Part shown: positions 36,318 through 48,950 of the stretch, piece after piece | Numbering within the stretch: position 1 is the stretch's first letter | How the letters are laid out: the number at the start of each line of letters is the position of its first letter | Source: Elephas maximus indicus | Taxonomy: Eukaryota; Chordata; Mammalia; Proboscidea; Elephantidae | NCBI RefSeq assembly: GCF_024166365.1 | Contig: NC_064822.1 | Span: forward strand, 103,040,823-103,104,822 | Length of the DNA: 64,000 nucleotides | Direction: 5' to 3' | Translations under genes and position numbers: made by a program | The notes under the pieces: model-generated | The model's database searches: none | Told to the model about the DNA's origin: nothing | What the model saw: the letters and a program-made list of their open reading frames with translations, nothing else

Positions 36318-37214
36318 TTTTTTTTTTTTTATTGTGCTTTAAGTCAAAGTTTATAATTCAAGTCAGTTACTCATACAAAAACTTTTCCGCACATTGTTAT
36401 GTGACCCTAGCTGCTCTCCCTATAATGTGACAGCACACTCCTCCACCCTGTATTTCCTGTGTCCATTCAACCAGTTCCTGTCCCCCTCTGCCTTCTCATC
36501 TTGCCTCAGGACAGGAACTGCCCACATAGTCTCATGTGTCTACTTGAGCTAAGAGGCACACTCCTCACCGGTATCATGTCTTATAGTCCAGTCTAATCTT
36601 TGTCTGAAGAGTTGACTTTAGGAATGGTTTTAGTTATGGGATAACAGAGAGTCCAGGATCTGTGTCCTCTGGGGTTCCTCCAGTCTCAGACCATCAAGTC
36701 TGGTCTTTTTGCTAGAATTTGTGTTCTGCAGCCCACATTTCTCCTGCTCCATCAAGGATTCTCTGTTGTGTTCCTGTCAGAGCAGTCATTTGTGGTAGCT
36801 GGGCACCACCTAGCTCTCCCGGTCTCAGACTGATGGAATCTCTGGTTTATGTGGCCCTTTCTGTCTCTCAGTCTCATATTTTCCTTGTGTCTTTGGTGTT
36901 CTTCATTCTCCTTTGCTCCAGGTGGGTTGGGAACAGTTGAGGCATCTTAGATGGCTGCTTGCTAGTGCTTAAGACCCCAGATGCCACTCACCAAAGTGGG
37001 ATGCAGAATGTTTTAACACACTTTGTTATGCCAGTTCACCTAGATGTCCCCTCAAACCATGGTCCCCACACCCCTGTCCCTGCTACTCTGTTCCTTGAAG
37101 TGTTTGGTTGTATTCAGGAAACTTCGCTTTTGGTTTAGTCCAGTTGTGCTGACTTTCCCCGTATTGTGTGTTGTTCTTCCCTTCACCTAAAATAATTCTT
37201 GTCTACTACTTGTT

Positions 37215-37281
37215 TTGTTCTGTTGTGCATAGGGTTGCTATGAGTTGGAATCGACTTGATGGCACCTGACAACAACAACAA
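37215..37281 (+). repeat. AfroSINE/RTE tail inserted in outer L1 3' UTR
   Basis: 'atagggttgctatgagttgg', 'aatcgacttgatggcacctg' and ACAACAACAACA interrupt the 3' UTR just before the C-rich tract. The inner L1 lacks it at the matching place (near 40400). Confidence 0.75.
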
Positions 37282-37387
37282 TCTAGTTAGTGAATACCCC
37301 TCTCCCTCCCTCCCCACCCTCGTAACCATCAAAGAATGTTTTCTTCTGTGTTTAAACCTTTTCTTAAGTTATTAAATCATAGTGGTC

Positions 37388-39474
37388 TCATACAGTATTT
37401 GTCCTTTTGCTACTAATTTCAATCAGCATAATGCCTTCCAGATTCATCCATGTTATGAGATGTTTCACAGATTCTTTGTTGTTGTTTATCATTGCATAGT
37501 ATTCCATTGTGTGAATATACCATAATTTGTTTATCCATTCATCTGTTGATGGGCACATTGGTTGTTTCCATCTTTCTGCTATTATAAACAGTGCTGCAAT
37601 AAACATGGGTGTGCATATATCTGTTCATGTAAAGGCTCTTATTGCTCTAGGATATGTTCCAAGGAGTGGGATTGGTGGATCGTGTGGTAGTTCTACTTTG
37701 AGCTTTTGAAGGAAGCGCCAAATCAATTTCCAAAGTGGTTGTACCATTTGACATTCCCACCAGCAGTGTATAAGTGTTCCAGTCTCTCCACAAGCTCTCC
37801 AACATTTATTATTTTGTGTTTTTTGTATTAATGCTAGCCTTGTTGGGGTGAGGTCTTATCTCATGGTAGTTTTAATTTGCATTTCTCTAATGGCTAATGA
37901 TTGTGAGCATTTCCTCTTGTATCTGTTGGCCGCCTGAATGTATTCTTTGGTGAAGTGCCTGTTCATATTCTTTGCTCAGTGTTTTTTTTTTAATATTGTG
38001 CTTTAAGTGAAAGTTTACAAATCGTCAGTCTCTCATACAAAACCTTATATACACCTTGCTATATACTCCTAGTTGCTCTCCCCCTAATGAGGCAGGACAT
38101 TCCTTCTCTCCACCCTGTGTTTCCAAGTCCATTCAGCCAGCTTCTGTCCCCCTCAGCCTTCACATCTCCCCTCCAGACAGAAGGTGCACCCATAGCCTCA
38201 TGTGTCTACTTGATCCAAGGAGCCCACTCCTCACCAGTGTCATTTTCTGTCTTATAGTCCAGTCCAATCTCTGTCTGAAGAGTTGGCTTAGGGAATGGTT
38301 CCTGTCTTGCTTCGTCCAGTTTTTAATTGGGATATTTGTCTTTTTGTTGTTGGGTTTTGCAGTGTCCCATAGATTGTAGAGATTAGACGCTGATGAGATT
38401 TGTCATAGAAAATTTCTTTTCCCAGTCTCTAGGTTATCTTTTTACTCTTTTGGTGAAGTCTTTGGATGAGCATATGTGTTTGATTTTTAGGAGCTCCCAA
38501 TTATCTAGTCTCTCTTCTGGTGTTTGTGCATTGTTAGTAATGTTTTGTATACTGTTTATGCCATGTATTAGGGCTCCTAACGTCCCTATTTTTTCTTCAT
38601 TGATATTTATCATTTTAGATTTTATATTTTGGTCTTTGATCCATTTTGAATTAGTTTTTGTGCATGGTGTAAGGTATGGGTCTTGTTTAATTTTTTTGCA
38701 GATGGATATCCAGTTATGCCAGCACCATTTGTTAAACAGACTGTTTTTTCCCCAATTAATGGACTTTGTGACTTTGTCAAATATCAGCTGCTCAAAAGTG
38801 GATTTATTTATGCCTGGATTCTCATTTCTATTCCACTGGCCTATGTATCTGTTGTTGTACCAGTACCAGACTGTTTTGATTCCCGTGGTGGAATAATAGG
38901 TGCTAAAATCAGGTAGCGTGAGGCCTCCCAGTTTGTCCTTTTTCAGGAATGCTTTACTTATCCGGGGCCTTTTCCCTTTCCATATGAAGTTGGTGATTTG
39001 TCCTTCCATCTCATTAAAAAATGGCATTGGAATTTGGATCGGGATTGCATTGTATCTATAGATTGCTTTGGGTAGAATAGACATTTTCACAATGTTGAGT
39101 CTTCCTATCCATGAGCAAGATATGCTTTTCCACTTATGTAGGTGTCTTTTGGTTTCTTGCAGTAGCGTCTTCTAGTTTTCCTTGTATAGGTCTTTTACGT
39201 CTCTGGTTAGATTTACTCCTAAGTATTTTATCTTCTTGGGGGCTATTGTAAATGGTATTGATTTGGTGATTTCCTCTTCAGCGTTCTCTTTGTTGGTGTA
39301 GAGGAATCCAACTGATTTTTGTCTGTTTATCTTGTATCCTGATATCCTGATACTTTGGTGAAGTCTTCTATTAGTTCCAGTAGTTTTCTTGTGGATTCTT
39401 TACGGTTTTCTGTATATAAGATCATATCATCTGCAAATAGAGATACTTTTACTTCTTCCTTACCAATTTGGATG
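37388..39474 (-). pseudogene. Outer L1 ORF2, C-terminal part (decayed)
   Basis: Encodes the ORF2p C-terminal half in broken frames. A 218-codon stretch at 39090-38434 includes [36 protein letters not shown] and [18 protein letters not shown] 72-codon piece at 37606-37388 covers the terminal TMEYYAMINNNKESVKHL region. It is interrupted by the truncated L1 at 37982-38311 and cut at 39474 by the inner full-length L1. It cannot make a functional protein. Confidence 0.85.
37982..38311 (-). mobile_element. 5'-truncated L1 inserted in outer L1 ORF2
   Basis: A T run at 37982-37993 followed by about 320 bp of L1 3' UTR ('attgtgctttaagtgaaagt', 'ctctccccctaatgaggcag', 'gaagagttggcttagggaat'). It splits ORF2 between 'tattctttgctcagt' and 'tccagtttttaattgg', as alignment with the inner L1 near 41100 shows. 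Confidence 0.85.
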
Positions 39475-40418
39475 CCCTTTATTTATTTCTTTTCTTTTTT
39501 TTTAATTAACTTTTATTGAGCTTCAAGTGAACGTTTACAAATCAAGTCAGTCTGTCAGATGTAAGTTTACATACATCTTACTCCGTACTCCCACTTGCTC
39601 TCCCCCTAATGAGTCAGCCCTTCCAGTCTCTCCTTTCGTGACAATTTTGCCAGCTTCTCACTCTCTCTATCCTCCCATCCCCCCCTCCAGACATGAGATG
39701 CCAACACAATCTTAAGTGTCCACCTGATATAATTAGCTCACTCTTCATCAGCATCTCTCTCCCACCCACTGTCCAGTTCCTTTCATGTCTGATGAGTTGT
39801 CTTCGGGGATGGTTCCTCTCCTGTGCCAATAGAAGGTCTGGGGACCATGGCCGCCGGGATTCCTCTAGTCTCAGTCAGACCATTAAGTATGGTCTTTTCA
39901 TGAGAATTTAAGGTCTGCATCCCACTGATCTCCTGCTCCCTCAGGGGTTCTCTGTTGTGCTCCCTGTCAAGGCAGTCATCGATTGTGGCCGGGCACCAAC
40001 TAGTTCTTCTGGTCTCAGGATGATGTAGGTCTCTAGTTCATGTGGCCCTTTCTGTCTCTTGGGCTCTTAGTTGTCGTGTGACCTTGGTGTTCTTCATTCT
40101 CCTTTGCTCCAGGTGGGTTGAGAGCAATTGATGAATCTTAGATGGCCGCTTGTTAGCATTTAGGACTCCAGACGCCACATTTCAAAGTGGAATGCAGAAT
40201 GTTTTCATAATAGAATTATTTTGCCAATTGACTTAGAAGTCCCCTTAAACCATTTTCCCCAAACCCCCACCCTTGCTCCGCTGACCTTTGAAGCATTCAT
40301 TTTATCCCAGAAACTTCTTTGCTTTTGGTCCACTCCAATTGAGCTGACCTTCCATGTATTGAGTGTTGTCTTTCCCTTCACCTAAAGCAGTTCTTATTTA
40401 CTAATTAATCAATAAAAA

Positions 40419-40450
40419 ACCCTCTCCCTCCCTCCCTCCCTCTCCCCCTC
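40419..40450 (-). repeat. Polypurine, G-quadruplex-type tract in L1 3' UTR
   Basis: On the L1 sense (minus) strand the tract reads as repeated GGGA units followed by GGGTTTTTT. The outer L1 keeps a shorter version at about 37298-37322. G-rich 3' UTR tracts able to form G-quadruplexes are a known feature of mammalian L1s. Confidence 0.75.
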
Positions 40451-40514
40451 GTAACCACAAAAGTATATGTTCTTCTCAGTTTTTACTGTTTCTCAAGATC
40501 TTATAATAGTGGTC

Positions 40515-43500
40515 TTATACAATATTTGTCCTTTGCCTCTGACTAATTTCACTCAGCATAATGCCTTCCAGGTTCCTCCATGTTATGAAATGTTTGACAG
40601 ATTTGTCACTGTTCTTTATCAATGCGTAGTATTCCATTGTGTGAATATACCACAATTTATTTAACCATTCATCCGTTGATGGACACCTTGGTTGCTTCCA
40701 GCTTTTTGCTATTGTAAACAGAGCTGCAATAAACATGGGTGTGTATATATCTGTTTGTGTGAAGGCTCTTGTTTCTCTAGGGTGTATTCCGAGGAGTGGG
40801 ATTTCTGGGTTGTATGGTAGTTCTATTTCTAACTGTTTAAGATAACGCCAGATAGATTTCCAAAGTGGTTGTACCATTTGACATTCCCACCAGCAGTGTA
40901 TAAGAGTTCCAATCTCTCCACAGCCTCTCCAACATTTATTGTTTTGTGTTTTTTGGATTAATGCCAGCCTTGTTGGAGTGAGATGGAATCTCATCGTAGT
41001 TTTAATTTGCATTTCTCTAATGGCCAATGATTGAGAGCATTTTCTCATGTATCTGTTAGCTGCCTGAATATCTTCTTTAGTGAAGTGCGTGTTCATATCC
41101 TTTGCCCACTTCTTGATTGGTTTGTTTGTCTTTTTGTGGTTGAGTTTTGACAGAATCATGTAGATTTTAGAGATCAGGCGCTGGTCGGAGATGTCATAGC
41201 TGAAAATTCTTTCCCAGTCTGTAGGTGGTCTTTTTACTCTTTTGGTGAAGTCTTTAGATGAGCATAGGTGTTTGATTTTTAGGAGCTCCCAGTTATCGGG
41301 TTTCTCTTCGTCATTTTTGGTAATGTTTTGTATTCTGTTTATGCCTTGTATTAGGGCTCCTAGAGTTGTCCCTATTTTTTCTTCCATGATCTTTATCGTT
41401 TTAGTCTTTATGTTTAGGTCTTTGATCCACTTGGAGTTAGTTTTTGTGCATGGTGTGAGGTATGGGTCCTGTTTCATTTTTTTGCAAATGGATATCCAGT
41501 TATGCCAGCACCATTTGTTAAAAAGACTATCTTTTCCCCACTTAACTGACACTGGTCCTTTGTCAAATATCAGCTGCTCATACGTGGATGGATTTATATC
41601 TGGGTTCTCAATTCTGTTCCATTGGTCTATGTGCCTGTTGTTGTACCAGTACCAGGCTGTTTTGACTACTGTGGCTGTATAATAGCTTCTGAAATCAGGT
41701 AGAGTGAGGCCTCCCACTTTCTTCTTTTTCAGTAATGCTTTGCTTATCCGAGGCTTCTTTCCCTTCCATATGAAATTGGTGATTTGTTTCTCTATCACCT
41801 TAAAAAATGACATTGGAATTTGGATTGGAAGTGCATTGTATGTATAGATGGCTTTTGGTAGAATAGACATTTTTACTATGTTAAGTCTTCCTATCCATGA
41901 GCAAGGTATGTTTTTCCACTTAAGTATGTCCTTTTTAATTTCTTGTGGTAGAGCTTTGTAGTTTTCTTTGTATAGGTCTTTTACATCCTTGGTAAGATTT
42001 ATTCCTAAGTATTTTATCTTCTTGGTGGCTACTGTGAAAGGTATTGATTTGGTTATTTCCTCTTCGGTGTTCTTTTTGTTGATGTAGAGGAATCCAAGTG
42101 ATTTTTGTATGTTTATTTTATAACCTGAGACTCTGCCAAACTCTTCTATTAGTTTCAGTAGTTTTCTGGAGGATTCCTTAGGGTTTTCTGTGTATAAGAT
42201 CATGTCATCTGCAAATAGAGATAATTTTACTTCCTCCTTGCCAATCCAGATGCCTTTTATTTCTTTGTCTAGCCTAATTGCCCTGGCTAGGATTTCTAGT
42301 ACGATGTTGAATAAGAGCGGTGATAAAGGGCATCCTTGTCTGGTTCCCGTTATCAAGGGAAATGCTTTCAGGTTCTCTCCATTTAGAGTGATATTGGCTG
42401 TTGGTTTTGCATAGATGCCCTTTATTATGTTGAAGAATTTTCCTTCAGTTCCTATTTTGGTGAGAGTTTTTATCATAAATGGGTGTTGGACTTTGTCAAA
42501 TGCCTTTTCTGCATCAATTGATAAGATCATGTGGTTTTTGTCTTTTGTTTTATTTATGTGATGGATTACATTAATGGTTTTTCTGATATTAAACCAGCCT
42601 TGCATACCTGGTTTAAATCCCACTTGATCGTGGTGAATTATTTTTTTGATATGTTGTTGCATTCTATTGGCTAGAATTTTGTTGAGGATTTTTGCATCTA
42701 TGTTCATGAGGGATATAGGTCTGTAATTTTCTTTTTTTGTAATGTCTTTACCTGGTTTTGGTATCAGGGAGATGGTGGCTTCATAGAATGAGTTGGGTAG
42801 TATTCCATCATTTTCTATGCTTTTAAATACCTTCAGTAGTGGTGGGGTTAACTCTTCTCTGCAAGTTTGGTAGAACTCTGCGTTGAAGCCGTCCGGGCCA
42901 GGGCTTTTTTTTGTTGGGAGTTTTTTGATTACCGTTTCAATCTCTTTTTTTGTTATGGGTCTGTTTAGTTGTTCTACTTCTGATTTTGTTAGTTTAGGTA
43001 GGTAGTGTTTTTCCAGGAATTCATCCATTTCTTCTAGGTTTGCAAATTTGTTAGAGTACAATTTTTCGTAACAATCTGATATGATTCTTTTAATTTCAGT
43101 TGGTTCTGTAGTGATGTGGTCCTTTTCGTTTCTTATTTGGGTTATTTGTTTCCTTTCCTGTATTTCTTTAGTCAGTCTAGCCAATGGTTTATCAATTTTG
43201 TTATTTTTTTCAAAGAACCAGCTTTTGGCTTTGTTAATTCTTTCAATTGTTTTTCTGTTCTCTAATTCATTTAGTTCAGCTCTAATTTTTATTATTTGTT
43301 TTATTATTTGTTTATTATTATGGATTCTTTTGTTGCTCACTTTCTATTTGTTCAAGTTGAAGGGACAGTTCTCTGCTTTTGGCTCTTTCTTCTTTTTGTA
43401 TTTGTGCATTTATCGATATAAATTGGCCTCTGAGCACTGCTTTTGCTGTGTCCCAGAGGTTTTGATAGGAAGTATTTTCATTCTCGTTGCATTCTATGAA

Positions 43501-44315
43501 TTTCCTTATTCCCTCCTTGATGTCTTCTATAACCCAGTCTTTTTTCAGGAGGGTATTGTTCAGTTTCCAAGTATTTGATTTCTTTTCCCTAGTTTTTCTG
43601 TTATTGATTTCTAGTTTTATTGCCTTATGGTCTGAGAAGATGCTTTGTAATATTTCGATGTTTTGGACTCTGCAAAGGTTTGTTTTATGACCTAATATGT
43701 GGTCTATTCTAGAGAATGTTCCATGTGCGCTAGAAAAAAAAGTATACTTTGCAGCAGTTGGGTGGAGAGTTCTGTATAAGTCAATGAGGTCAAGTTGGTT
43801 GATTGTTGTAAGTAGGTCTTCCGTGTCTCTATTGAGCTTCTTACTGGATGTCCTGTCCTTCTCCGAGAGTGGTGTGTTGAAGTCTCCTACTATAATTGTG
43901 GAGGTGTCTATCTCACTTTTCAATTCTGTTAAAATTTGACTTATGTATCTTGCAGCCCTGTCATTGGGTGCATAAATACTTAATATGGTTATGTCTTCCT
44001 GATCAATTGTCCCTTTTATCATTATGTAGTGTCCTTCTTTATCCTTGTGGTGGATTTAAGTCTAAAGTCTATTTTGTCAGAAATTAATATTGCTACTCCT
44101 CTTCTTTTTTGCTTATTGTTTGCTTGATATGTTTTTTTCCATCCTTTGAGTTTTAGTTTGTTTGTGTCTCTAAGTCTAAGGTGTGTCTCTTGTAGGCAGC
44201 ATATGGACGGATCATGTTTCTTTATCCAGTCCGAGACTCTCTGTCTCTTAATTGGTGCATTTAGTCCATTTACACTCAGCGTAATTATAGATAAATAAGT
44301 TTTTAGTGCTGTCAT
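40515..44315 (-). pseudogene. L1 ORF2p (endonuclease-reverse transcriptase), two frameshifts
   Basis: About 1266 codons, close to the usual 1275. The endonuclease starts at 44315 ([29 protein letters not shown]). The frame shifts near 44040, where one base is missing compared with the outer copy, and continues with SIYAPND, VGDFNTPLS and SDHKAIKLE to about 43318. After a second break near 43335 a 941-codon frame runs to 40515. It holds the RT domain with [31 protein letters not shown] and the catalytic FADDM, and the cysteine-rich C-terminal motif [18 protein letters not shown]. In a live element ORF2p nicks target DNA and reverse transcribes the L1 RNA; here translation would stop early. Confidence 0.92.
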
Positions 44316-44772
44316 TTTGATGCCTTTTTATGTGTGTTGTTGACAATTTCATTTTTCCACATACTTTTTTGTGCTGAGACGTTTTTCTTATTAAATTGTG
44401 AGATCCTCATTTTCGTAGTGTTTGACTTTATGTTTGTTGAGTCGTTAACGTTTTTCTTGGCTTTTATCTTGAGTTATGGAGTTGTTATACCTCTTTGTGG
44501 TTACCTTATTATTTACCCCTATTTTTCTAAGTAAAAACCTAACTTGTATTGTTCTATATCGCCTTGTATCACTCTCCATATGACAGTTCTATGCCTCCTG
44601 TATTTAGTCCCTCTTTTTGATTATCGTGATTTTTTACATATTGACTTCCGTGATTCCCTTTCATGAGTATTTTTTTTTTTTAATTAATCTTAATTTGTTT
44701 TTGTGATTTCCCTATTTGAGTTGATATCAGGATGTTCTGTTTTGTGACCTTGTGTTGTGCTGGTATCTGATA

Positions 44773-45789
44773 TTATTGGTTTTCTGACCAAACAATATCC
44801 TTTAGTATTTCTTGTAGCTTTGGTTTGGTTTTTGCAAATTCTCTAAACTTGTGTTTATATGTAAATATCTTAATTTCGCCTTCATATTTCAGAGAGAGTT
44901 TTGCTGGATATATGGTCCTTGGCTGGCAGTTTTTCTCCTTCAGTGCTCTGTATATGTCGTCCCATTCCCTTCTTGCCTGCATGGTTTCTGCTGAGTAGTC
45001 TGAACTTATTCTTATTGATTCTCCCTTGAAGGAAACCTTTCTTTTCTCCCTGGCTGCTTTTAAAATTTTCTGTTTATCTTTGGTTTTGGCAAGTTTGATG
45101 ATAATATGTCTTGGTGTTTTTCTTTTTGGATCAATCTTAAATGGGGTTCGATGAGCATCTTGGATAGATATCCTTTCGTCTTTCATGATGTCAGGGAAGT
45201 TTTGTGTCAGGAGTTCTTCAACTATTTTCTCTGTGTTTTCTGTCCCCCCTCCCTGTTCTGGGACTCCAATCACACGCAAGTTATCCTTCTTGATAGAGTC
45301 CCACATAATTCTTAGGGTTTCTTCATTTTTTTCAATTCTTTTATCTGATTTTTTTTCAGCTATGTTGGTGTTAATTCCCCGGTCTTCCAGATGTCCCAGT
45401 CTGCATTCTCATTGCTCGAGTCTGCTCCTCTGACTTCCTATTGCATTGTCTAATTCTGTAATTTTATTGTTAATCTTTTGGATTTCTACATGCTGTCTCT
45501 CTATGGATTCTTGCAACTTATTAATTTTTCCACTATGTTCTTGAATAATCTTTTTGAGTTCTTCAACAGTTTTATCAGTGTGTTCCTTGGCCTTTTCTGC
45601 AGTTTGCCTTATTTCGTTTGTGATGTCTTGAAGCATTCTGTAAATTAGTTTTTTATATTCTGTATCTGATTATTCCAGGATTGTATCTTCATTTGGGAAA
45701 GATTTTGATTCTTTTGTTTGGGGGGTTGTAGAAGCTGTCATGGTCTGTTTCTTTATGTGGTTTGATATGGACTGCTGTCTTCGAGCCAT
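44773..45789 (-). pseudogene. L1 ORF1p (RNA-binding chaperone), disrupted
   Basis: Begins at 45789 with MARRQQSISNHIKKQ. A TAA interrupts at about codon 40. The coiled-coil segment follows at about 45636-45409 (QDITNEIRQTAEKAKEH, heptad-like), then a frame break near 45400. A clean 177-codon stretch (45306-44773) then covers the RRM and C-terminal domain: LRVIGVPEQGG, TPRHIIIKLAKTKDKQ, SAETMQARREWDDIYRAL, PRTIYPAKLSLKYEGEIK. ORF1p normally forms trimers that coat L1 RNA. Confidence 0.9.
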
Positions 45790-46871
45790 CACTGGGAAAC
45801 TAGTTTTTCCAGAAAACCGCTAAAAAAAAAATGCAGTCAGATCCCTATCAGAATTGCCTTTGGGTTATAACCGCCACCTTGTTCCCTGTAAGGATGAAAG
45901 TCTGAGATTTGGATTATATATGCTTGGCTGTAGCTGGTTCTGTGTTTTTAGTCCAATTAGGGGTGGATTTTTGGTCCCTGGGGTTTGTTTTTTTTTTTGT
46001 TGTTCCTTCTCTCAGGCCGAAAGAGTGGGTTAGGAAAAGACCAAAAGAGAAAAAAAAAGGGGGGGGGGGAAGCAAAGCCGCCGCGGAGCCATTCTCTCTC
46101 TGGCTCAGGCAATTCCAATGTTAATGAAGCCGCCTGGGAAGGGTGGGGGAGGGATCAGAGAGATAGGAGAGTAGCACCTCAGAATATAGCCAGAGTTGCT
46201 TGTCTTGCTTGGAATGACTATTATATCTGAGATTCCTGCGGGGCGTATCGCCTATGTGTGCTGTCTGTGTGGAGATTGCCCCCGGGGGTCTGGCCCTCTG
46301 AAACCACCCACTGCCAGTCTAAATCCTAGCGTGAAGGTTCCCCTGCTGGGACGCTTTACTCCTGGCTCCAAAATCAGTCGCTGTCTCCCAGGGACTTCTC
46401 GTCCCGCCAGCCGTCGCTGCGCTGCCTCTGCGGACCGGCTGGGCCCCCTCCCGGGGTTAGTTCAGGAGAGTGGAGCAGCTCTCCGTGCTTGTGCCGTGCC
46501 AGCACCCAGTCAAATTCCCGGCGGGACGGTTCCCCGGCTGGGACACTGCTCTCCCAGCTCCAAGACCAGTCACTGCCTCCTGGGGACTTCTCCCACCGGC
46601 TGCGTCGTCACGCCCCTTGTTTGGGCCGTCAGCTCCCCTGGGCTCTGCCCTAAATCGGGCGCCAAAGGTTACCTGACTGGGACGCTGGCTCCAGGCTCCG
46701 AAAACAATTGCTGCTTCCCCGTGTTTGTTCGTTTTCCGTCTCTAAATCTGTGTTTGTTGTTCAGGGTTCGTAGATTGTTATGTACTTGATCGATTCACTT
46801 GTTTTTCCGAGTCTTTGTTGCAAGAGGGATCCGAGGTAGCGTCTCCCTAGTCTGCCATCTTGGCCCCACCT
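45790..46871 (-). promoter_or_regulatory. Inner L1 5' UTR/promoter, CpG-rich with repeated units
   Basis: About 1.08 kb. The part at 46060-46700 is strongly GC- and CpG-rich, unlike the AT-rich L1 body. A unit beginning GGTTCCCCTGCTGGGACGC recurs in diverged form at 46336, 46528 and 46667, each followed by a 'ggctccaa...cagtcgctg' phrase. The YY1-type GCCATCTTG (46854-46862) near the 5' end is the usual start-site positioning element of L1. Confidence 0.8.
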
Positions 46872-48950
46872 CCCTTTATTTCTTTATCTAGCCTAAATAC
46901 TCTGGCTAGGACCTCCAGCACAATGTTGAATAAGAGTGGTGATAAAGGGCATCCTTGCCTGGTTCCTGTTCTCAAGGGGAATGCTTTCAGGCTCTCTCCA
47001 TTTAGGATGATGTTGGCTGTTGGCTTTGTATAAGTGCCCTTTATTATGTTGAGGAATTTCCCTTCTATTCCTATTCTGTTGAGAATTTTTATCATGCATG
47101 GGTGTTGGACTTTGTCAGATGCCTTTTCTGCATTGATAATTAATCAATTCTGAATTGATAAGATCATGTGATTCTTGTCCTTTGTTTTATTTATGGGATG
47201 GATTACACTAATTGTTTTTCTAATGTTAAACCATCCTTGCGTACCTGGTATGCATCATACTTGGTCATGGTGAATTATTATTATTATTATTGATACATTG
47301 TTGAATTCTGCTGGCTAGCATTTTGTTGAGGATTTTTGCATCTAAGCTCATGAGGGATATTGGTCTGTAATTTTCTTTTTTTGTGGTGTGTTTACCTGAT
47401 TTTGGTACCAGGGTTATTCTGACTTCATAGAATGAGTTTGGGAGTATTCCATCCTTTTCTATGCTCTGAAATACCTTTAGTAGTAGTGATGTTAACTCTT
47501 CTCTGAAAGTTTGGCAGAATTCTCCAGTGAAGCTGTCCAGGCCAGGGCTTTTTTTTTTTTTTTTTGTCATTGGAAGTTTTTAAATTACCTTTTTAATTTC
47601 TTCTTTTGTTATGGGTTTATTTAGTTGTTCTACCTCTGTTTGTGTTAGTTTAGGTAGGTAGTGTGTATTTAGAAATTTGTCCATTTCCTGTAAGTTTCCA
47701 AATTTGTTAGAGTATGATTTTTCATAGTATTCTGTCATGATTCTTTTAATTTCATTTGCATCTGTTGTGACATCACCCATCTCGTTTCTTATTTGGGTTA
47801 TTTGCATCCTCTCCTGTTTTCCTTTTGTCAGTTTGGCCTATTGCTTATCAATTTGTTGATCTTTTCAAAGAACTAGCTTTTGGTTTTGTTAACTCTTTCA
47901 GTTGTTTTCAGTTCTCTATTTCATTTAATTCTGTTCTAATTTTTATTGTTTGCTTTCTTCTGGTGCCCAAAGGCTTCTTTTTTCTGCTCTCTATTTGTTG
48001 GAGTTGTAGGGATAATTCTTTGATTTTAGCCCTTTTCTCTTTTTGGATGTGTGCATTTATTGCTATAAATTGACCTCTGAGAACTGTTTTTGCTGTGTTC
48101 CAAAGGTTCTGGTAGGATGTGTTTTCATTCTCGTTTGATTCTATGCATTTCTTTATTCTGTCTTTAATTTCTCCTATAACCTAGTAGTTTTTGAGCAAGG
48201 TGTTGTTCAGTTTCCATGTGTTTGATTTTTTTCCCTTGCTTTTTCTGTTATTGATTTCTACTTTTATAGCTTTATGGTCAGGAAAGATGCTTTGTTACAT
48301 TTCAATGTTTTGGATTCTGTTAAGTCTTGTTTCATGGCCTGATATGTGGTCTCTTCTGGACAATGTTCCATGTGTGTTGGAAGAGAAAGTATATTTGGCT
48401 GCTGTTGGGTGGAGTGTTCTGTATAAGAGGTCAATTTGGTTGATTGTGACATTTAGATCTTCCATGTCTTTATTGAGCTTCTTTCTTGATTTTCTGTCCT
48501 TCACCGAAAGTGGTGTATTGGAGTCTCCTATTGTAATTGTGGAGCTGTTTCTCTTTTCAGTGCTGTTAGAGTTTATTTTATGTGTTTTGGGGCCCTGTCG
48601 TTGGGTGCATAAATATTTATTATGGTTATATCATCCTGGTATATTGACCCTTTAATCATTATATAGTGTCCTTCCTTATCGTTTATGGTGGATTTAACTT
48701 TAAAGTCTATTTTGTCAGAAATCAGTGTTGCCACCCCTGCGCTTTTTTGATTGTTGTTTGCTTGATATATTTTTTTCCATCCTTTGAGTTTTTGTTTGTT
48801 TGTGTCTTTAAGGTGTGTCTCTTGTAGGCAGCATATAGACAGATCATGTTTTTTTTCAATCCACCTTGCCATTTTTCGTCTTTTTATTGGTGCATTTAGT
48901 CCATTTACATTCAGTGTAATTATGAATAGGCATGAGTTTAGTGCTGTCAT
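46872..48950 (-). pseudogene. Outer L1 ORF2, N-terminal part (decayed)
   Basis: Endonuclease and RT portion upstream of the inner insertion. The start [20 protein letters not shown] lies at 48950. A 125-codon frame holds the endonuclease start, and later pieces carry [19 protein letters not shown] and [16 protein letters not shown]. Numerous stops and indels are present. It resumes at 39474 on the other side of the inner L1. Confidence 0.88.

Larger units (their letters stand above)
39491..46871 (-). mobile_element. Inner near-full-length L1 (about 7.4 kb)
   Basis: Complete architecture on the minus strand: 5' UTR with a YY1-type GCCATCTTG 8-16 bp inside the 5' end, ORF1, a 457-bp spacer, ORF2, a 3' UTR with polypurine tract, and poly(A). 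It inserted into ORF2 of the outer L1. The flanks are CCCTTTATTTATTTCT (39475-39490) and CCCTTTATTTCTTTA (46872-46886), an imperfect target-site duplication. The host sequence resumes in register ('ctagcctaaatactctggct'). One nonsense change and a frame break in ORF1 and two frame breaks in ORF2 make it inactive, but it is much better preserved than the outer copy. Confidence 0.93.

Noticed and set aside
41242-41682. Plus-strand frames within the L1 block (for example 38056-38896, 41242-41682, 43081-43578, 46196-46789)
   Set aside because: They are antisense readings of L1 ORF2, ORF1 and 5' UTR; all recognisable protein motifs lie on the minus strand.
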